Shown here one piece after another: positions 10,740 through 34,941 of a stretch of 53,395 nt of DNA. This DNA comes from Phoronis australis (Eukaryota > Phoronida > Phoronidae). The translations under genes and the position numbers were made by a program. The first letter of the stretch is position 1. Each line of letters opens with the position of its first letter. The stretch lies in the NCBI GenBank assembly GCA_002633005.1, contig NMRA01000272.1, positions 250,001-303,395 of the forward strand, given 5' to 3'. The notes under the pieces are model-generated. The model had not been told where the DNA came from. It saw only the letters and a list, made by a program, of their open reading frames with translations, and made no database searches.

Positions 10740-11880
10740 TATCTTGAGTTCATACCAAAATAGAAAGGAAAAAATTAAAAGTAGTTTCGAGTTCCATTTC
10801 AAGTAAAAATATTGGACTGGCCCCTAATTTGTTTTTTCATATATTTGACAATGGACCACAGTTTCTAAGAATGTTTTGAATATTTCAGTTAGAACTAATG
10901 TTTTTGTCACCTTTGCTCTCGACCAATCCGTATTCAAGATAGGCGACGAATTCAAAGCCGCAGCACAGAAAACACTCGGAGAAACCTTGATGAAATACGT
11001 GTTACAAGCATGCCTACCTTTGAAATCGGGCTAACCGTTGTACACGTCATGCATAAGAATGACGCGATTTCGACATGTAAATGATGTCACAGTGCTGATA
11101 CGTATTTGCCCGCTATGCCTTTTCCCAAGAACTCGGCTCAAGACACCGGACACTGTGAGTACTCGTAGAACCAATGTTGAGTGGGAAATCAATTGTTCGC
11201 TTGAGATTTGAAATGCGAGACATGTTGGACGTACATATCTATAATGCCGTCTAAGTATTTTTGCCAACAACTAGTATCCCTCAGTTGCGCCAAATTGTAT
11301 GAAGAGATTTGACACATTAATCATTATTACAAACACGTGATCACTCGTACCCACCGTCAAGAAAGAAAAAATGTCAAAACAGAAAAAAAATGTAGACTGC
11401 ATTGAAATGTGCCACACTCCATCACAGCACGTCTCACCTTGAAGCCAGCTCGTTTGCTCTCATTGTGACATACGTGACTAGTGCTTAAAGAATCTGCACG
11501 GTTTTTCACGTGTCGAGACCCAAAATTAGATGATGCTGTCAAAGACTTTTTTGTATTCTGCATTCGCAAGGTTTGCGTCCAATTTTATGAGTTATAATAA
11601 TTACACAACACTTAGTCATAACTGAGGGGCATTGCATGAAAAGATCCCTACATACATGGTATTTTCAATAATTGAGAATTCAACGTATCAAGTTAACTCT
11701 TGACTTGCACCAAAGCTACAACTTAACTTTGCAAAGAGACAGCATAAAAGTGACGATCAATGCTTTCACAAGCCCACAAATACGCGGCAGATTTAGGGAA
11801 CTTAGTCGAATCCTTATTTAGGACTGTTTCATGCAACCAGCCGGGCACGGGATTTTTAATGACACAAAAAACCGCCTTCA
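10740..11880. other. Gene-free stretch
   Basis: AT-rich DNA with scattered frames under 80 codons and no recognisable protein motif, RNA gene or clear repeat on either strand. Confidence 0.5.
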
Positions 11881-11889
11881 GTCAATAAA

Positions 11890-12800
11890 TCAACTTTATC
11901 TTTCCTTTTCCTTTTATTTATTTGTACACATGGCCATCGGCCCAAAGTAAAACAAACAAGCAAACAAGATCACTGGAGTGCTATGCACACTAGTCAGTAT
12001 TACACAAGCTGTTCCGTTATTTAGATGCGTGGTATACATATTTCACAACTGAGGTATCGGGATTACATAACAGTATGAAATTTAAGCAAAGAGAGACTTG
12101 TCCAGAGGCTTTCACTTAGAAACTTAGCTCTGATTTCGGAAAAAGTGTCGCAAACTAACAAAAAGTGATATTCATCCTCGACACAATTCCTGGAGCCTAA
12201 TATACACACTCCGTCTTGATAAATCACATTTACCTGACGACCAGTTTCTTCTGCCAGTCTGTGGTTTGCACATCGAAAACGTGTAAAACTTTGCATGAAC
12301 ACTCTGTGAAGATTATCAATTTCTAAACAGTTTTCGTGTTTAAATACAACCTTAAATTTTTTGGAATAGTTTAACGTAGAATTAGAATCAACATCTTTGC
12401 AAAGCACAGTCCTTAACCCGCTGTGAGAAAATATTTCCAAACGACCCTTGACACGCGACTCCTTGGTTTACCCCAACATCATAGAAACCATACATTGACA
12501 ATAAATTGCGGACTGAGCTTGCTTAATTCTACATATGTCTACCATTTTCATTTAGTCTGTACAACATGTTGTAAGCGGCCATTAGATAACGTTCCTGTGG
12601 CATATTCAAAATTTTAAACCAGTATTTAATACAGCTAACAAAGTATCTTGTAAACATAGGGTATCTGCTACGTTCACCCAATACAGCAGCGTCAGAGCAA
12701 GAATCGCCAAGTCCCAGGGTGCATTTACAGAATTTTATACGATTGTAACCCCAAATCTCGGCACCATAACACAATGTTGGGTACACCAGTTTATCAAATA
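11890..12800 (-). mobile_element. Decayed non-LTR retrotransposon (LINE), 3' end
   Basis: Two broken minus-strand frames match the C-terminal end of LINE ORF2 polyproteins of the CR1/L2-like kind. At 12786-12529 there is a PTLCYGAEIWG block, the usual motif after the reverse transcriptase, followed by AVLGERSRYP and NMPQERY. At 12440-12063 comes SFTRFRCANHRLAEETGR and then a Cys...VEDEYHFLLVC block. Stop codons and a frame change separate them. The 3' tail holds GGGCCGATGGCC and AATAAATAAA near 11900-11945, as at many such LINE ends. It is 5'-truncated and inactive; the RT catalytic motif is absent. Confidence 0.8.
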
Positions 12801-14188
12801 ACTGAAAATGTCAATGCCGTCTAATAATATAGATCTGAGATGCACTGAACCAGCATGTCTACATCATTTTGTGTTAAATACTATTCTATTGTCATTTCGC
12901 AGTCGTGTAATTCGACTGAAAACGAATCCGAGTATTCAACTGTTTTGGCACTATCCCACTTAATACTATTATACGGGCGTAACACGTGAGTCTCATCACA
13001 TGACGTAATCATTGATTCTTCACGCTTAAAGCTTCATATGATAGGCAAGTGATCTGACTCGTCCCAGGCAATTTCAAACAAATCAACACTCAAGCACCCG
13101 GAGGTCACAAGGTGCCCGCAAGCGTGTCCCAAAATTGCCGAGACACCCTATTAGGGGTTCCAGGTCTGCTAATTCCCAACCTCTTTTGCGGTTACGGGGA
13201 CAAAATGGGAATTTAGGGGTCTGTTGGATCTCGAGCGGGTCACGCAAAACTGACCCCTGCCCCAGACTCGAGCAAGTGTGACGTAACGCCGTCTATTGGA
13301 CGAGTCGTGAGATAAATGTGTCATAATTTTGCAGGAACCACTGGCCTGGTTCATTGTTTAGGGTGTATCTACTACCTAAATCCCATATTTGGGACTTCCC
13401 ATGACGCAAATTTCGTTTTACATTTTTATTGGTTTTCGCTTTAAACTTAACACCCCTAAATATTTTAGAACATTCTCAGCGCAGATTTTCGCTTAATAAC
13501 GGGCCTCTCAGACTGATTCTATTGGTCCAGTTACTATCCATTAAGAGTCCCAACTTTTTAACTTTATTAGCTTTTGGTTCAACTTTAACTTTCAAAATTA
13601 TCATTTACTTGGCTTTGGAGACTTTCTGCGCTTTTAAATTCGACTCAAGCTAAAGTAATTAAGTTGATGATTACGTTGGTATCAGAGGATGTGTTGTAAG
13701 TTTTATATCTTACATTTAGTGTTAAATAAACCCGCTTGTATTTGTACTCTATCTCTGGTGTTTCTCTCTTTAAAGGATGTCACCACGGCTCTTTCACTAG
13801 TGATACAAACGAACTAAAAATACACTATGATGCGAACATTTTTACTGTGACAAAACAGTCAAGAAAGTATTAGTAGATCGGTGCTGAACGCTCCATCGAT
13901 TCCCGTTACACAGGTAATAAAACCAAAGCAATTTAGTATTCAGCCAGTCAGACAGCCTTTGCATTGCCCAACTTGCTCACAGAGTCACACCTGCCTATAA
14001 AATGACATAGTTGATGACAGTGTTGTGTATGTGAAATCAGTAGACCACAAACCCAAGCTTTTCTAAGTTCAGACACCAATCACCCTCCAAAAGCTTTAAT
14101 GACGGAAAAAAACTTGGTTATGTTCACAGAATCTTATGAACTTCGTGCATTGCCACTCTTTGCACATGTCTATCACTGTTCTAACCTG
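12801..14188. other. Intergenic, THUMPD1 downstream flank
   Basis: No gene recognised. A slightly GC-richer patch at about 13080-13320 holds several partial inverted motifs (CTAATTCCC/GGGAATTTAG and GGGTCA/TGACCC) but no coding signal. The segment near 14095-14195 includes ATTAAA motifs on the minus strand that could serve THUMPD1 polyadenylation. Confidence 0.45.
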
Positions 14189-14366
14189 TTTAATTTGACA
14201 ACTGCATTGCTGACATTATCACCACGTATGTGAACAACAAATGAAACCAGGTCAAATACCTCATGCCCTCAATTTATGTGAATAAAAACTGATCTTTTTA
14301 AAAAATATACTGAATTAGAAGAAAATCAGTATTATTTTAAACGAAGCCATAAAAGATCAATAGTAA

Positions 14367-16324
14367 TTACTCAGATTTTACAGTCTTTAGTGATAAACTG
14401 ACATCATCACCATCACTCAGTTTCCTTTTCCTGTCTTGGTAATCACACTTTCCATTGTCACCTATATCACAAACCTTGTCCACATCTTTGGGCATATCAA
14501 TCACTTCCTGTTTGCGCTCTTCACTGGTATCTGCATATCCATGCAATTGAAGTTCACTAAGGTTATACTTTCTAAACTTCATGAAATCTTTGACGACACT
14601 CACACAGCAGACATTGCGTATAACCTCCAGCAGGATGACAATTTCTGGGTTACTATAATTCACGGTATTCAAACAGTTTTTCTCCTTTAGCATCTGTGAA
14701 ATATCGCATTTCAAAACATTAGACGACAGTGTGTTCTGGTTTCTTATTTTCGGCATGACACTAAAGCAGTACTCGTGACAGCCAGTGGAGGCGCAAAACG
14801 AGTCGTACACGTTTTCCACCGTTTTAAGGATGCTCTCTAGTCGAGCTGGACAGGAATCATTTACAGGTAGCAGACGACATATAAAACGGGCCTTAGAGCC
14901 CTTGCCATCGACTACAGTCTGCAGTATTGAATGTACAACAGTGTGTGGGTTGTCAAGACTAGTTTTAATAAAGACACAGTTCTTTGCACCACTATTTACA
15001 TTCTGGAATCTCCTCTCACATCTGGACACAGCCTTCATGTCATTCACTTCTTTTTTCATCGCTGCTTCAATGTCCTCATCCTCATCACCACTGTCCTTGT
15101 CACAACCCTTTGCCGATACATGCTGCAACAACAATATTCTCTCATCAGTGTAGAACATAGAAAGAGTATTACAACCAAAAACAGGTTACTAAAATAGAAA
15201 CAACTTACATCTCTGTCTATTCGCTTTTTACTATCAACATTTTCAAGTCACTAAAAACCAAGTTCTTGTGACAAAATGGCTTCATTCACAGGTGTATTTG
15301 CTCTTGCAAAGCAACATCATTGAGTTCAATGTCTTTTGTTAGAAATGAAATAGGCGGCAATAAAGCCCGTGGAATTTACCTGACAACCATACTGGTTGAG
15401 TGGCTGAAATTAACCCTCCGTGACAAGCAAAACTTCGTGAGCTAGGTCCAAAGTTATGAACTATGACTTCTTGTCAAACATAGATATCACATCTCATATG
15501 AGTGAGAAACAAGATGACAGTGATTTTGTAATGATAAGTGGCCTCAATCAAAAGTTCTTTTTAAATAGAAGGCGCAACTTTATAGTGCTCCTTTACTAGT
15601 AAGCTATAGATAAAGCCACCTCCTGTTCACACGATCATATGTGAGCTACTGTTAAAAATCATGGATCCTCATATGTCATGTTAAGCCATGAACAGTTGTC
15701 ATGCATAGGTATATCAAGGGTTGCTTTATTGCATCAGCATGCACAGGTTAGATTTGGTCAGTGGCCAAGTCTGGTGACCAAAGTGGGGACAGGATATGTG
15801 TGTGTGGTGTGTGTGTGTGTGGTGTGTGTGTGTGTGGTGTGTGTGAGTGTTTGCTTGTGTGTGTGTGTGCATGTGTGTGTTCTTGTTGGTAACCAGAGTC
15901 ATGTTATGAGACCGATTTTATGAGAGTACTATAGAAGGCAAATTCCATTTTCGTTTTTTTTTGCCATCTTAACAAGGCAAAATGCAGCTTTAAGTGCACA
16001 GTGGAAGTAGCAAGATGGCTATCATTGTACTGACACACAACAGATGTTTACATGGATGTGCTGTTCAAAGACAATGGTTCCTTAGTGCTGTTGAAAAGGT
16101 TTGAGGCAGATCTTGGCTATGTATTACATCTTCCTATTCTATGAAACAAGAATCACGTGCATGTCATCACTCCCTCACATTACCTGCTCAGGCCCATACA
16201 TCTGATCAGCATACTCATTCAGGATGTTGTAAGCTTCTCGCACACATTCTTTTTCCTTATTGTTGCATGTCAAAAGAAATCCTCTCATTCCGGATGATAG
16301 TATTTTTCCTGGAGCGCCATCTCT
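14367..16324 (-). CDS. THUMPD1: THUMP domain-containing protein 1 (tRNA acetylation adaptor), 5' exon missing
   Basis: Homologue of human THUMPD1 and yeast Tan1, which bind tRNA through a THUMP fold and guide NAT10/Kre33 to make N4-acetylcytidine at position 12 of tRNA-Ser and tRNA-Leu. Penultimate exon 16324-16184 (47 codons) encodes RDGAPGKILSSGMRGFLLTC then CVREAYNILNEYADQMYGPEQ. After an intron (donor CAG|GTAATG, acceptor GTTGTTGCAG), last exon 15122-14367 (251 codons plus TAA) gives an acidic linker (DSGDEDEDIEAAMKKEV), the THUMP core (RRFQNVNSGAKNCVFIKT, ARFICRLLPVNDSCPA) and the family signature CCVSVVKDFMKFRKYNLSEL. Both joints are phase 0. The first exon, with the basic N-terminus and ATG, was not found; it should lie above 16324. 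No AATAAA follows closely; ATTAAA at 14194-14189 is the nearest candidate. Confidence 0.92.
15795..15882. repeat. (TG)n microsatellite in THUMPD1 intron
   Basis: About 85 bp of TGTG repeats with regularly spaced GGTG interruptions, within the intron between the two recognised THUMPD1 exons. Alternating purine-pyrimidine tracts of this kind can adopt Z-DNA and are length-polymorphic. Confidence 0.95.
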
Positions 16325-17640
16325 CTGCAGAAACAGTATTTCAGCACAGATCAAGTTCTTGAATGAAATATAAATTCAACTGCCTGCTCTACCAGAGGCA
16401 TTTATTCTCAGCTCATGGTTACCTTTAACTTAATGCTTCATAACCTTTTGAAAAGCATTATTTCTAATGTGTTAATACTTGTTACTTACATTTTCTTTGA
16501 TAAAGTTTTTAAATAGCCTATTTGAATAGTCTGGGAATTAAGTACACATGGCTAGGTTTTTAAATTTTGAAAATCAAGACATTAATTCTGCTGGGTGTGA
16601 AACACAATTGGGCCAATTACCAAACCAACAGGCAGCAGCTGGACTTTTAAGTAAGCCCAGTGTCTTTGTAGACATTGCACAATTACTTCCATTGAAAACT
16701 ACACTCTTCCTTGAGTAAACTAAATTATTAAGCCGTGTAGGAAAAATAATTTCTTTTTTCGCCGATTCTTCTTTTGTTGTTCTTTCACACAGTTGTGTAC
16801 ATGTTAGAACAACTTATCAGAACTGGTTTCACTTCATTATAAGTTTTTAGAATTTTGATAACAGTAAACTGAATTTTCAGAACAAATTTTGCTGCTGCGA
16901 AGCTCTCCCGAGAGAGGTCGCAAAAACTTAGCAAATGGTGCATGCCCGTGTCGCAAATGTATTGTTTGCAAAACGATGTCATACTTTTCTTTGTTACAAA
17001 AGGTGGAGAATTACGCAAGAAAATGACGTACTCATAAGATTGGTTTTCACTTAAACGGTTGTAACAAGCAAGGTGAGTATCGGTTGACTCCCAGATTTTA
17101 CATACACTCCTGCCAGTCTTTAGTTCTACATGTTGATACAAGTTTCATGGCGAGGTGACAAGCAGAACTACCTGGGCTGTGTGGAAGTTCAAGGTCTGTC
17201 GGAGCTCAACACACAGCAGGCTGACTAGCCCAGTGCCACAGCACAAGAATCAAGAATCTTTCTTTAACGTCGTTTGAAGAACAGGTTAACATTATCTATC
17301 TACCTATCTATCTCTCTTAGAGCACTTCGCACTCGAAGTTGAAGATTCTGAAATGGCCAGTTAAGGGCTATTTCTACGACATTAAATTTAGCAGAAATGG
17401 AGAAAAATGGAACTTAAGCTAAAGATGGAGAATAACACTGAGATTTAAGTGTAAATAAAAGTTAAGTGGTCATAATCACTTAGAGTCTAGACCAACAAAA
17501 CAATGGGTATAAACAATAGGCACGCGTGTAAATAATACAATCTACTGAATTTAGAGAAATCAGACACAACTGTACAGAAACTCTGGTAGGCCTATACACT
17601 ATACTGTTATTTTAGTCAGTTACAGGTTGGGATTTTTATC
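16325..17640. other. THUMPD1 upstream region, no exon assigned
   Basis: Expected location of the missing THUMPD1 first exon, but I saw no minus-strand ATG frame with the expected basic N-terminus ending in a phase-0 donor. A minus-strand frame of 118 codons at 17141-16785 has no recognisable motif. A short CTAT-rich microsatellite lies near 17297-17317. Confidence 0.4.
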
Positions 17641-17929
17641 ATTTTATAATGTCTCAGGTAATGTATCTTATTTTCCCGGATGAGCATCGATTAATTACAT
17701 GAAAGTACAGGAAGAACCACCCAGTTCTGTTCTCCGCGTCACCGTGCGTTGGAGACCACTGACCATGACCATGCCAAAGCGTGTGGAAACGTGGAGTGCG
17801 AGTGGTGCTTGCCGAGCAAGGTTTTGAATTAAGTTCACGAGCTTGCACCTCAACCACAACCAAAGGTCAAGGTACGAGAGGTATGTCTCTGAGTCAAAAT
17901 TTTTACTATATTTACCTTGTTTTTGTTAA

Positions 17930-18240
17930 AGCTCTTTTTATAGAAAGATTTGGGCTTTCGTCGACTTTCCGCAGGCGTCGCCATTATCATCGGACAGCAG
18001 CGACCTCTGACGACAGGCATCAATTTTCTAAACCGGTCAGCGCTATCTTCAGGTCTCCTTCAGGCAGGGAGACGATGCTGCGGTCCGATTACGATCCCCT
18101 CAGGCGGGTTAAAAACGCTAACGCTCTGCGGGTGGGAGGGGGTTAAGTATTTGAACCCTGCCAGGACCTATGAGCCTCCTTAACTAGCCCGCTTGTCACA
18201 GTGGTCGGGCTGTTAGCTTGTGGCGACCACGTGAAAAAGC
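17930..18240. repeat. GC-rich probable repeat, possibly a retroelement terminal region
   Basis: A GC- and CpG-richer block stands out from the AT-rich surroundings. On the minus strand, phrases such as GACCTGAAGATAGCGCTGAC, GTCCGATGATAATGG and GTCGACGAAAG recall untranslated ends of Penelope-like elements, which can carry hammerhead ribozymes. I cannot define ends or a coding region. Assignment is by resemblance only. Confidence 0.3.
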
Positions 18241-18288
18241 TCAGTAGGAACTCCAATGCCAAGTTCTGTCTTCAATTACAGTCATCCT

Positions 18289-19111
18289 CATAGGCGGATT
18301 TAGATGGGGGGGCCAGGGGCCCGCCCCCNNNNNNNNNNNNNNNNNNNNNNNNNNNNNNNNNNNNNNNNNNNNNNNNNNNNNNNNNNNNNNNNNNNNNNNN
18401 NNNNNNNNNNNNNNNNNNNNNNNNNNNNNNNNNNNNNNNNNNNNNNNNNNNNNNNNNNNNNNNNNNNNNNNNNNNNNNNNNNNNNNNNNNNNNNNNNNNN
18501 NNNNNNNNNNNNNNNNNNNNNNNNNNNNNNNNNNNNNNNNNNNNNNNNNNNNNNNNNNNNNNNNNNNNNNNNNNNNNNNNNNNNNNNNNNNNNNNNNNNN
18601 NNNNNNNNNNNNNNNNNNNNNNNNNNNNNNNNNNNNNNNNNNNNNNNNNNNNNNNNNNNNNNNNNNNNNNNNNNNNNNNNNNNNNNNNNNNNNNNNNNNN
18701 NNNNNNNNNNNNNNNNNNNNNNNNNNNNNNNNNNNNNNNNNNNNNNNNNNNNNNNNNNNNNNNNNNNNNNNNNNNNNNNNNNNNNNNNNNNNNNNNNNNN
18801 NNNNNNNNNNNNNNNNNNNNNNNNNNNNNNNNNNNNNNNNNNNNNNNNNNNNNNNNNNNNNNNNNNNNNNNNNNNNNNNNNNNNNNNNNNNNNNNNNNNN
18901 NNNNNNNNNNNNNNNNNNNNNNNNNNNNNNNNNNNNNNNNNNNNNNNNNNNNNNNNNNNNNNNNNNNNNNNNNNNNNNNNNNNNNNNNCCCCCCTCCCGA
19001 CCTCCCCCCACTTCGGTGCAATGCGCATCTACAATCGTGGTGCAGTTTGCGCAAATGCTTACAGCCGGACAAAAAGTTGCCCCCCCTTGTGATATCCTAG
19101 ATCCGCCACTG
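18289..19111. mobile_element. DNA transposon with GGCGGATYTAG termini, interior in assembly gap
   Basis: The left end reads CATAGGCGGATTTAGATGG and the right end, on the minus strand, CAGTGGCGGATCTAGGATAT. Both run inward into long G tracts (GGGGGGGCCAGGGGCCCGCC on the left). The 5-bp flank ATCCT is present on both sides (18284-18288 and 19112-19116), a candidate target-site duplication. CAGTGGCGGAT-type ends are widespread in nonautonomous, often hAT-like, animal elements, though hAT would give 8 bp. The interior is mostly unknown bases. A shorter relative lies at 42507-42704. Confidence 0.7.
18329..18988. other. Assembly gap (660 Ns)
   Basis: Unsequenced interior of the G-rich transposon. 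Frames spanning it are artefacts and were ignored. Confidence 1.
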
Positions 19112-19116
19112 ATCCT

Positions 19117-20995
19117 ACAAACATTTCGACCCTGCACGACGAACCGGCCCGAATAGGCTAACACTGTTATCTCAGGGTCGTCACTACACTTAGTAAACAT
19201 TGGCGAACCAGGCCTCCACAGGTCGGCCTTCAACCGAGGCGTCATCGTTCCCGGGCCCCCGGCACCGCAGTCACCTACTTTGCGCACAAAAGCTAGTGTA
19301 CGGTTCACTGGGGCATGTAGAATTGATAACCTGCATAGACTTCATAGTTGCTTATCGAAATTGTTTTGAAATGCCTGCGCAACCCCCGATGACAATGAAT
19401 CAGTCGGACCTCGGCTCTGGTCCCGCCAGTACTGACTGAACTAACCCGGATTTACTAAGACCACTTAGGCCAACAATTAAGAGATTGGTCTCAAGTTATT
19501 CATTAGTAAAACTATAGCCTAGATGATTTATAGTAGGCCATACTCTACAGGTCACGACCATGGTCATTTTTTAGTGTTCCGTTGTGAGGACATAAAGAAC
19601 TACACCAGTCTTCAGTGCAAAAATGTTCAGATAAAATAGGACCACTGTGTTACATTCCTGGATCTGAATGAGGACGAAGTTGAGACCACCGATTTAAGTC
19701 GTGTTCTAAATTGAACTTTCGTGGATGGAACATGCGTGTTTTCAGAGTTCAAAATTTCTTGATCCATTGAAAAGCGGGTCAATTTTCCCGCCTTAATGCT
19801 TATATATTCACCGCCCTCACCCGACACACAAATGACATCTTAACAAACAGTAATTTTAAGTTCTAACCTGGTAAGAACTAGCATTCAAGAAAATTGTGTA
19901 AAAATGAATGGTCCGACGGGTACCGGAGTAGCAGCCTTGAATGGATCGTGAAAAAATGATCCCAAGCATTTTTTACATTGCAAAATGACTTGGGTCGCTT
20001 TTACACGGATACGCAAGACCATAGAACACGTGACAATGTCTAAATTAGGCGAGTTCGGAAGATACTTCAGGGGCTATCGGATTCATTTCAGCAACTGCGT
20101 TTTATGCACTATTCACCAAAACTCTGTGAAAAATTGTTCCTAAAAAGTTCCACTTTCGCACGAAGGCTTACCAAATAATATGCTTAAGACTTTTATGGTC
20201 TTTGTGAAAAAACACAGAAGTTGCATAAATCGAAAACGAAATGATAATTTAGAAAACCGCAAGAGCGTTTTTGACCTAAAGTTCATCTTGAGCGTTTTGT
20301 ATCAAACGAAATTTGGTCACGTCATTGACTAATATTTTGCTATCAATATAGCTTTTTTCGCTAAATTTTACCGTAGATCACGTGATACAACGAATGACGA
20401 TAAAAAGTAAAAAATAATCAAATTCTACACTCTGTCTATTATAGAATTTAATGAGATAAAAGTTAAGTTCTGTGTATACTTGGCTGCAAACACAGATAAA
20501 GGCCTGCACAACTTTTAACTGTAAAATTTCAAGCCCAGGATGAAAACACGACAAAACTCCTGTGAAAAGTTGCCACTGAGCCAGGTTAAAATGCGACAAG
20601 GGAGTCATTTATCAATGGTTTCGTATAACCATGCAACTATACAGCATGGCATTCATAGTTGTTTTTTTTCAAAGGCTGTTAGGTGCTCCAGGCGCTTCTT
20701 CCAAAGGTGCCTGGTAAACGCAAACCATGAAAACTGTTTGTGATACAGACGGACAGGGCCAGCATGAACGGTTTGTAACATGCACTTAACAATTTTTGAA
20801 GATGGTCAGTATTTTCTTTGCACTTTCTAGGAAATGAGACACAGTACGTTTCTGTACAGTGCACTTCTAAGTCAGTAAAGTATAATGACATCATGGACAT
20901 CAATCCGCAAAAATGGGAAAGTTCCGGTCATACTGGACATTAAGACCAGCCTTAAAAAAACATGGAAACAATTCACTTCAAACACACCTGAATGA
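19117..20995. other. Intergenic, no gene recognised
   Basis: GC-richer DNA at 19117-19440 continues the sequence into which the TIR element inserted; its frames have no recognised family. A fragment of a dispersed palindromic repeat (GATTGGTCTCAAGTTATTC) lies at about 19455-19505. From 19600 to 20990 I see only AT-rich sequence and short shadow frames. Confidence 0.5.
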
Positions 20996-21001
20996 TTTAT
21001 T
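20996..21001 (-). terminator. Candidate ECD poly(A) signal
   Basis: AATAAA on the minus strand, about 1.4 kb after the ECD stop. No stronger candidate was noticed nearer, so the ECD 3' UTR may span 20.98-22.41 kb. That stretch is AT-rich, free of long frames and contains an (AAAAT)n tract near 21553-21585. Confidence 0.4.
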
Positions 21002-22413
21002 GCATACGAGTGAGCTTAATATTCAATACAAGTACAAAACACACTATTGAACAAAAGCAAAAGTTCAGTAACAAAAGCAACAAAAACATATCTTATAGGC
21101 AGTATTTCTGAGGGCCACCACAGCATGCTATACAGCATAAAAGCCTTAATGTTAGAATCATGATGAGGGAGTCACCATTCACATAACAAAACGACTGCAC
21201 AAAACACTAATTGTCATCAAGCACCATTCCTTTAGAAGCAACTGAAATGTTTGTTCTGGTTGACACTGGTGAAGTCAGTCACACTGATGGACACGACTTA
21301 CAGATAACTGGTCAACTATTATCAGTCTGATCAACGCGATATTCACGTAATAAACCAAAATGTAGATTACACACCTTAAGAGAAGACGAAAACTGCAAAG
21401 ATCAAAGCAAATGTAATTTCAAACACTGAGGAATAAATGAAAACTGTGGCCATGTGTAGAAATCAGTTCTTTGTTGTATAGGTCAAATAAAAAATCTTGG
21501 ATTTGTACACAGATTGTGAAGTAACATAACAGTGAATTAAGCATACAAACAAAATAACAAAATAAAATAAAATAAAATAAAACATAAAATTGCTGTCACA
21601 CTTCATGCAAAGAAGTCACCTTAAAAATGCAGTTAGACAAAGCTATAACACTTCCATAAAGCAGATTCAAGCATGTCTAAGGCACTAAGTATAAAATACA
21701 AATGCAATCAATACATGGGTCAGATCCAAGCAAAGCCACTATACCATTATTACTGTATTCAAAGTGCAAAGGGAATGAGTACAAAGTCACTTAGTAAAGA
21801 AAGTGAGTTGTAATTTGCGTTTCTATTGGATTATGATGTGGCATGAACAGCCAGTGATTCAGTTTACAGTCAATATGTTAAATTATAAAATGCAAGTTGC
21901 CAGTCATGTATAATGCAAAATTAGAGCACTAAATTCAGTTCTCTTATGCCAAAATATTTCTGCTGTTTCAAGATCACACACTTTATTCCAAACGCCTGGT
22001 GAAGTATTCATCTCATCAATGTAAAAAAATATGTAGATTTTTAACACAATTTTGCACGTTTTCCTTCAATGTTTCATTGAATGACACCACAAAATAACTG
22101 GATTTTTACATGCAATTACCCTTTTCACATATTTTTACACAATCACAGTGTGTCAAACCATAGAAAGGACACAAGGTAAACTGATAGCTTTTTACTGTGG
22201 GTAATGTTTTGACATGTACTATCTTATGGCAAGAAACTTATCAACGGTAAAAATTTCAGAATCATAATAATAAAAATATCTAATTTCCTAAAAACTGGGA
22301 GTCACGTGACACAGGAGAGAATTAGGGGATAATAAACTTGCAAATTTCACCGAAATTATCATACATGATGCAGTGTTTACCCTAACTGATCACTGACTGA
22401 GCACACAAGATGT

Positions 22414-34941
<12,528 letters not shown>

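Noticed and set aside
14785-15197. Plus-strand frames of 122 and 88 codons opposite THUMPD1
   Set aside because: Antisense shadows of the well-supported THUMPD1 exon.
16785-17141. Minus-strand 118-codon frame as the THUMPD1 first exon
   Set aside because: It lacks the basic N-terminal pattern and offers no suitable phase-0 donor before its stop codon.
18241-19308. Long frames of 240-355 codons crossing 18329-18988
   Set aside because: They exist only because Ns contain no stop codons.
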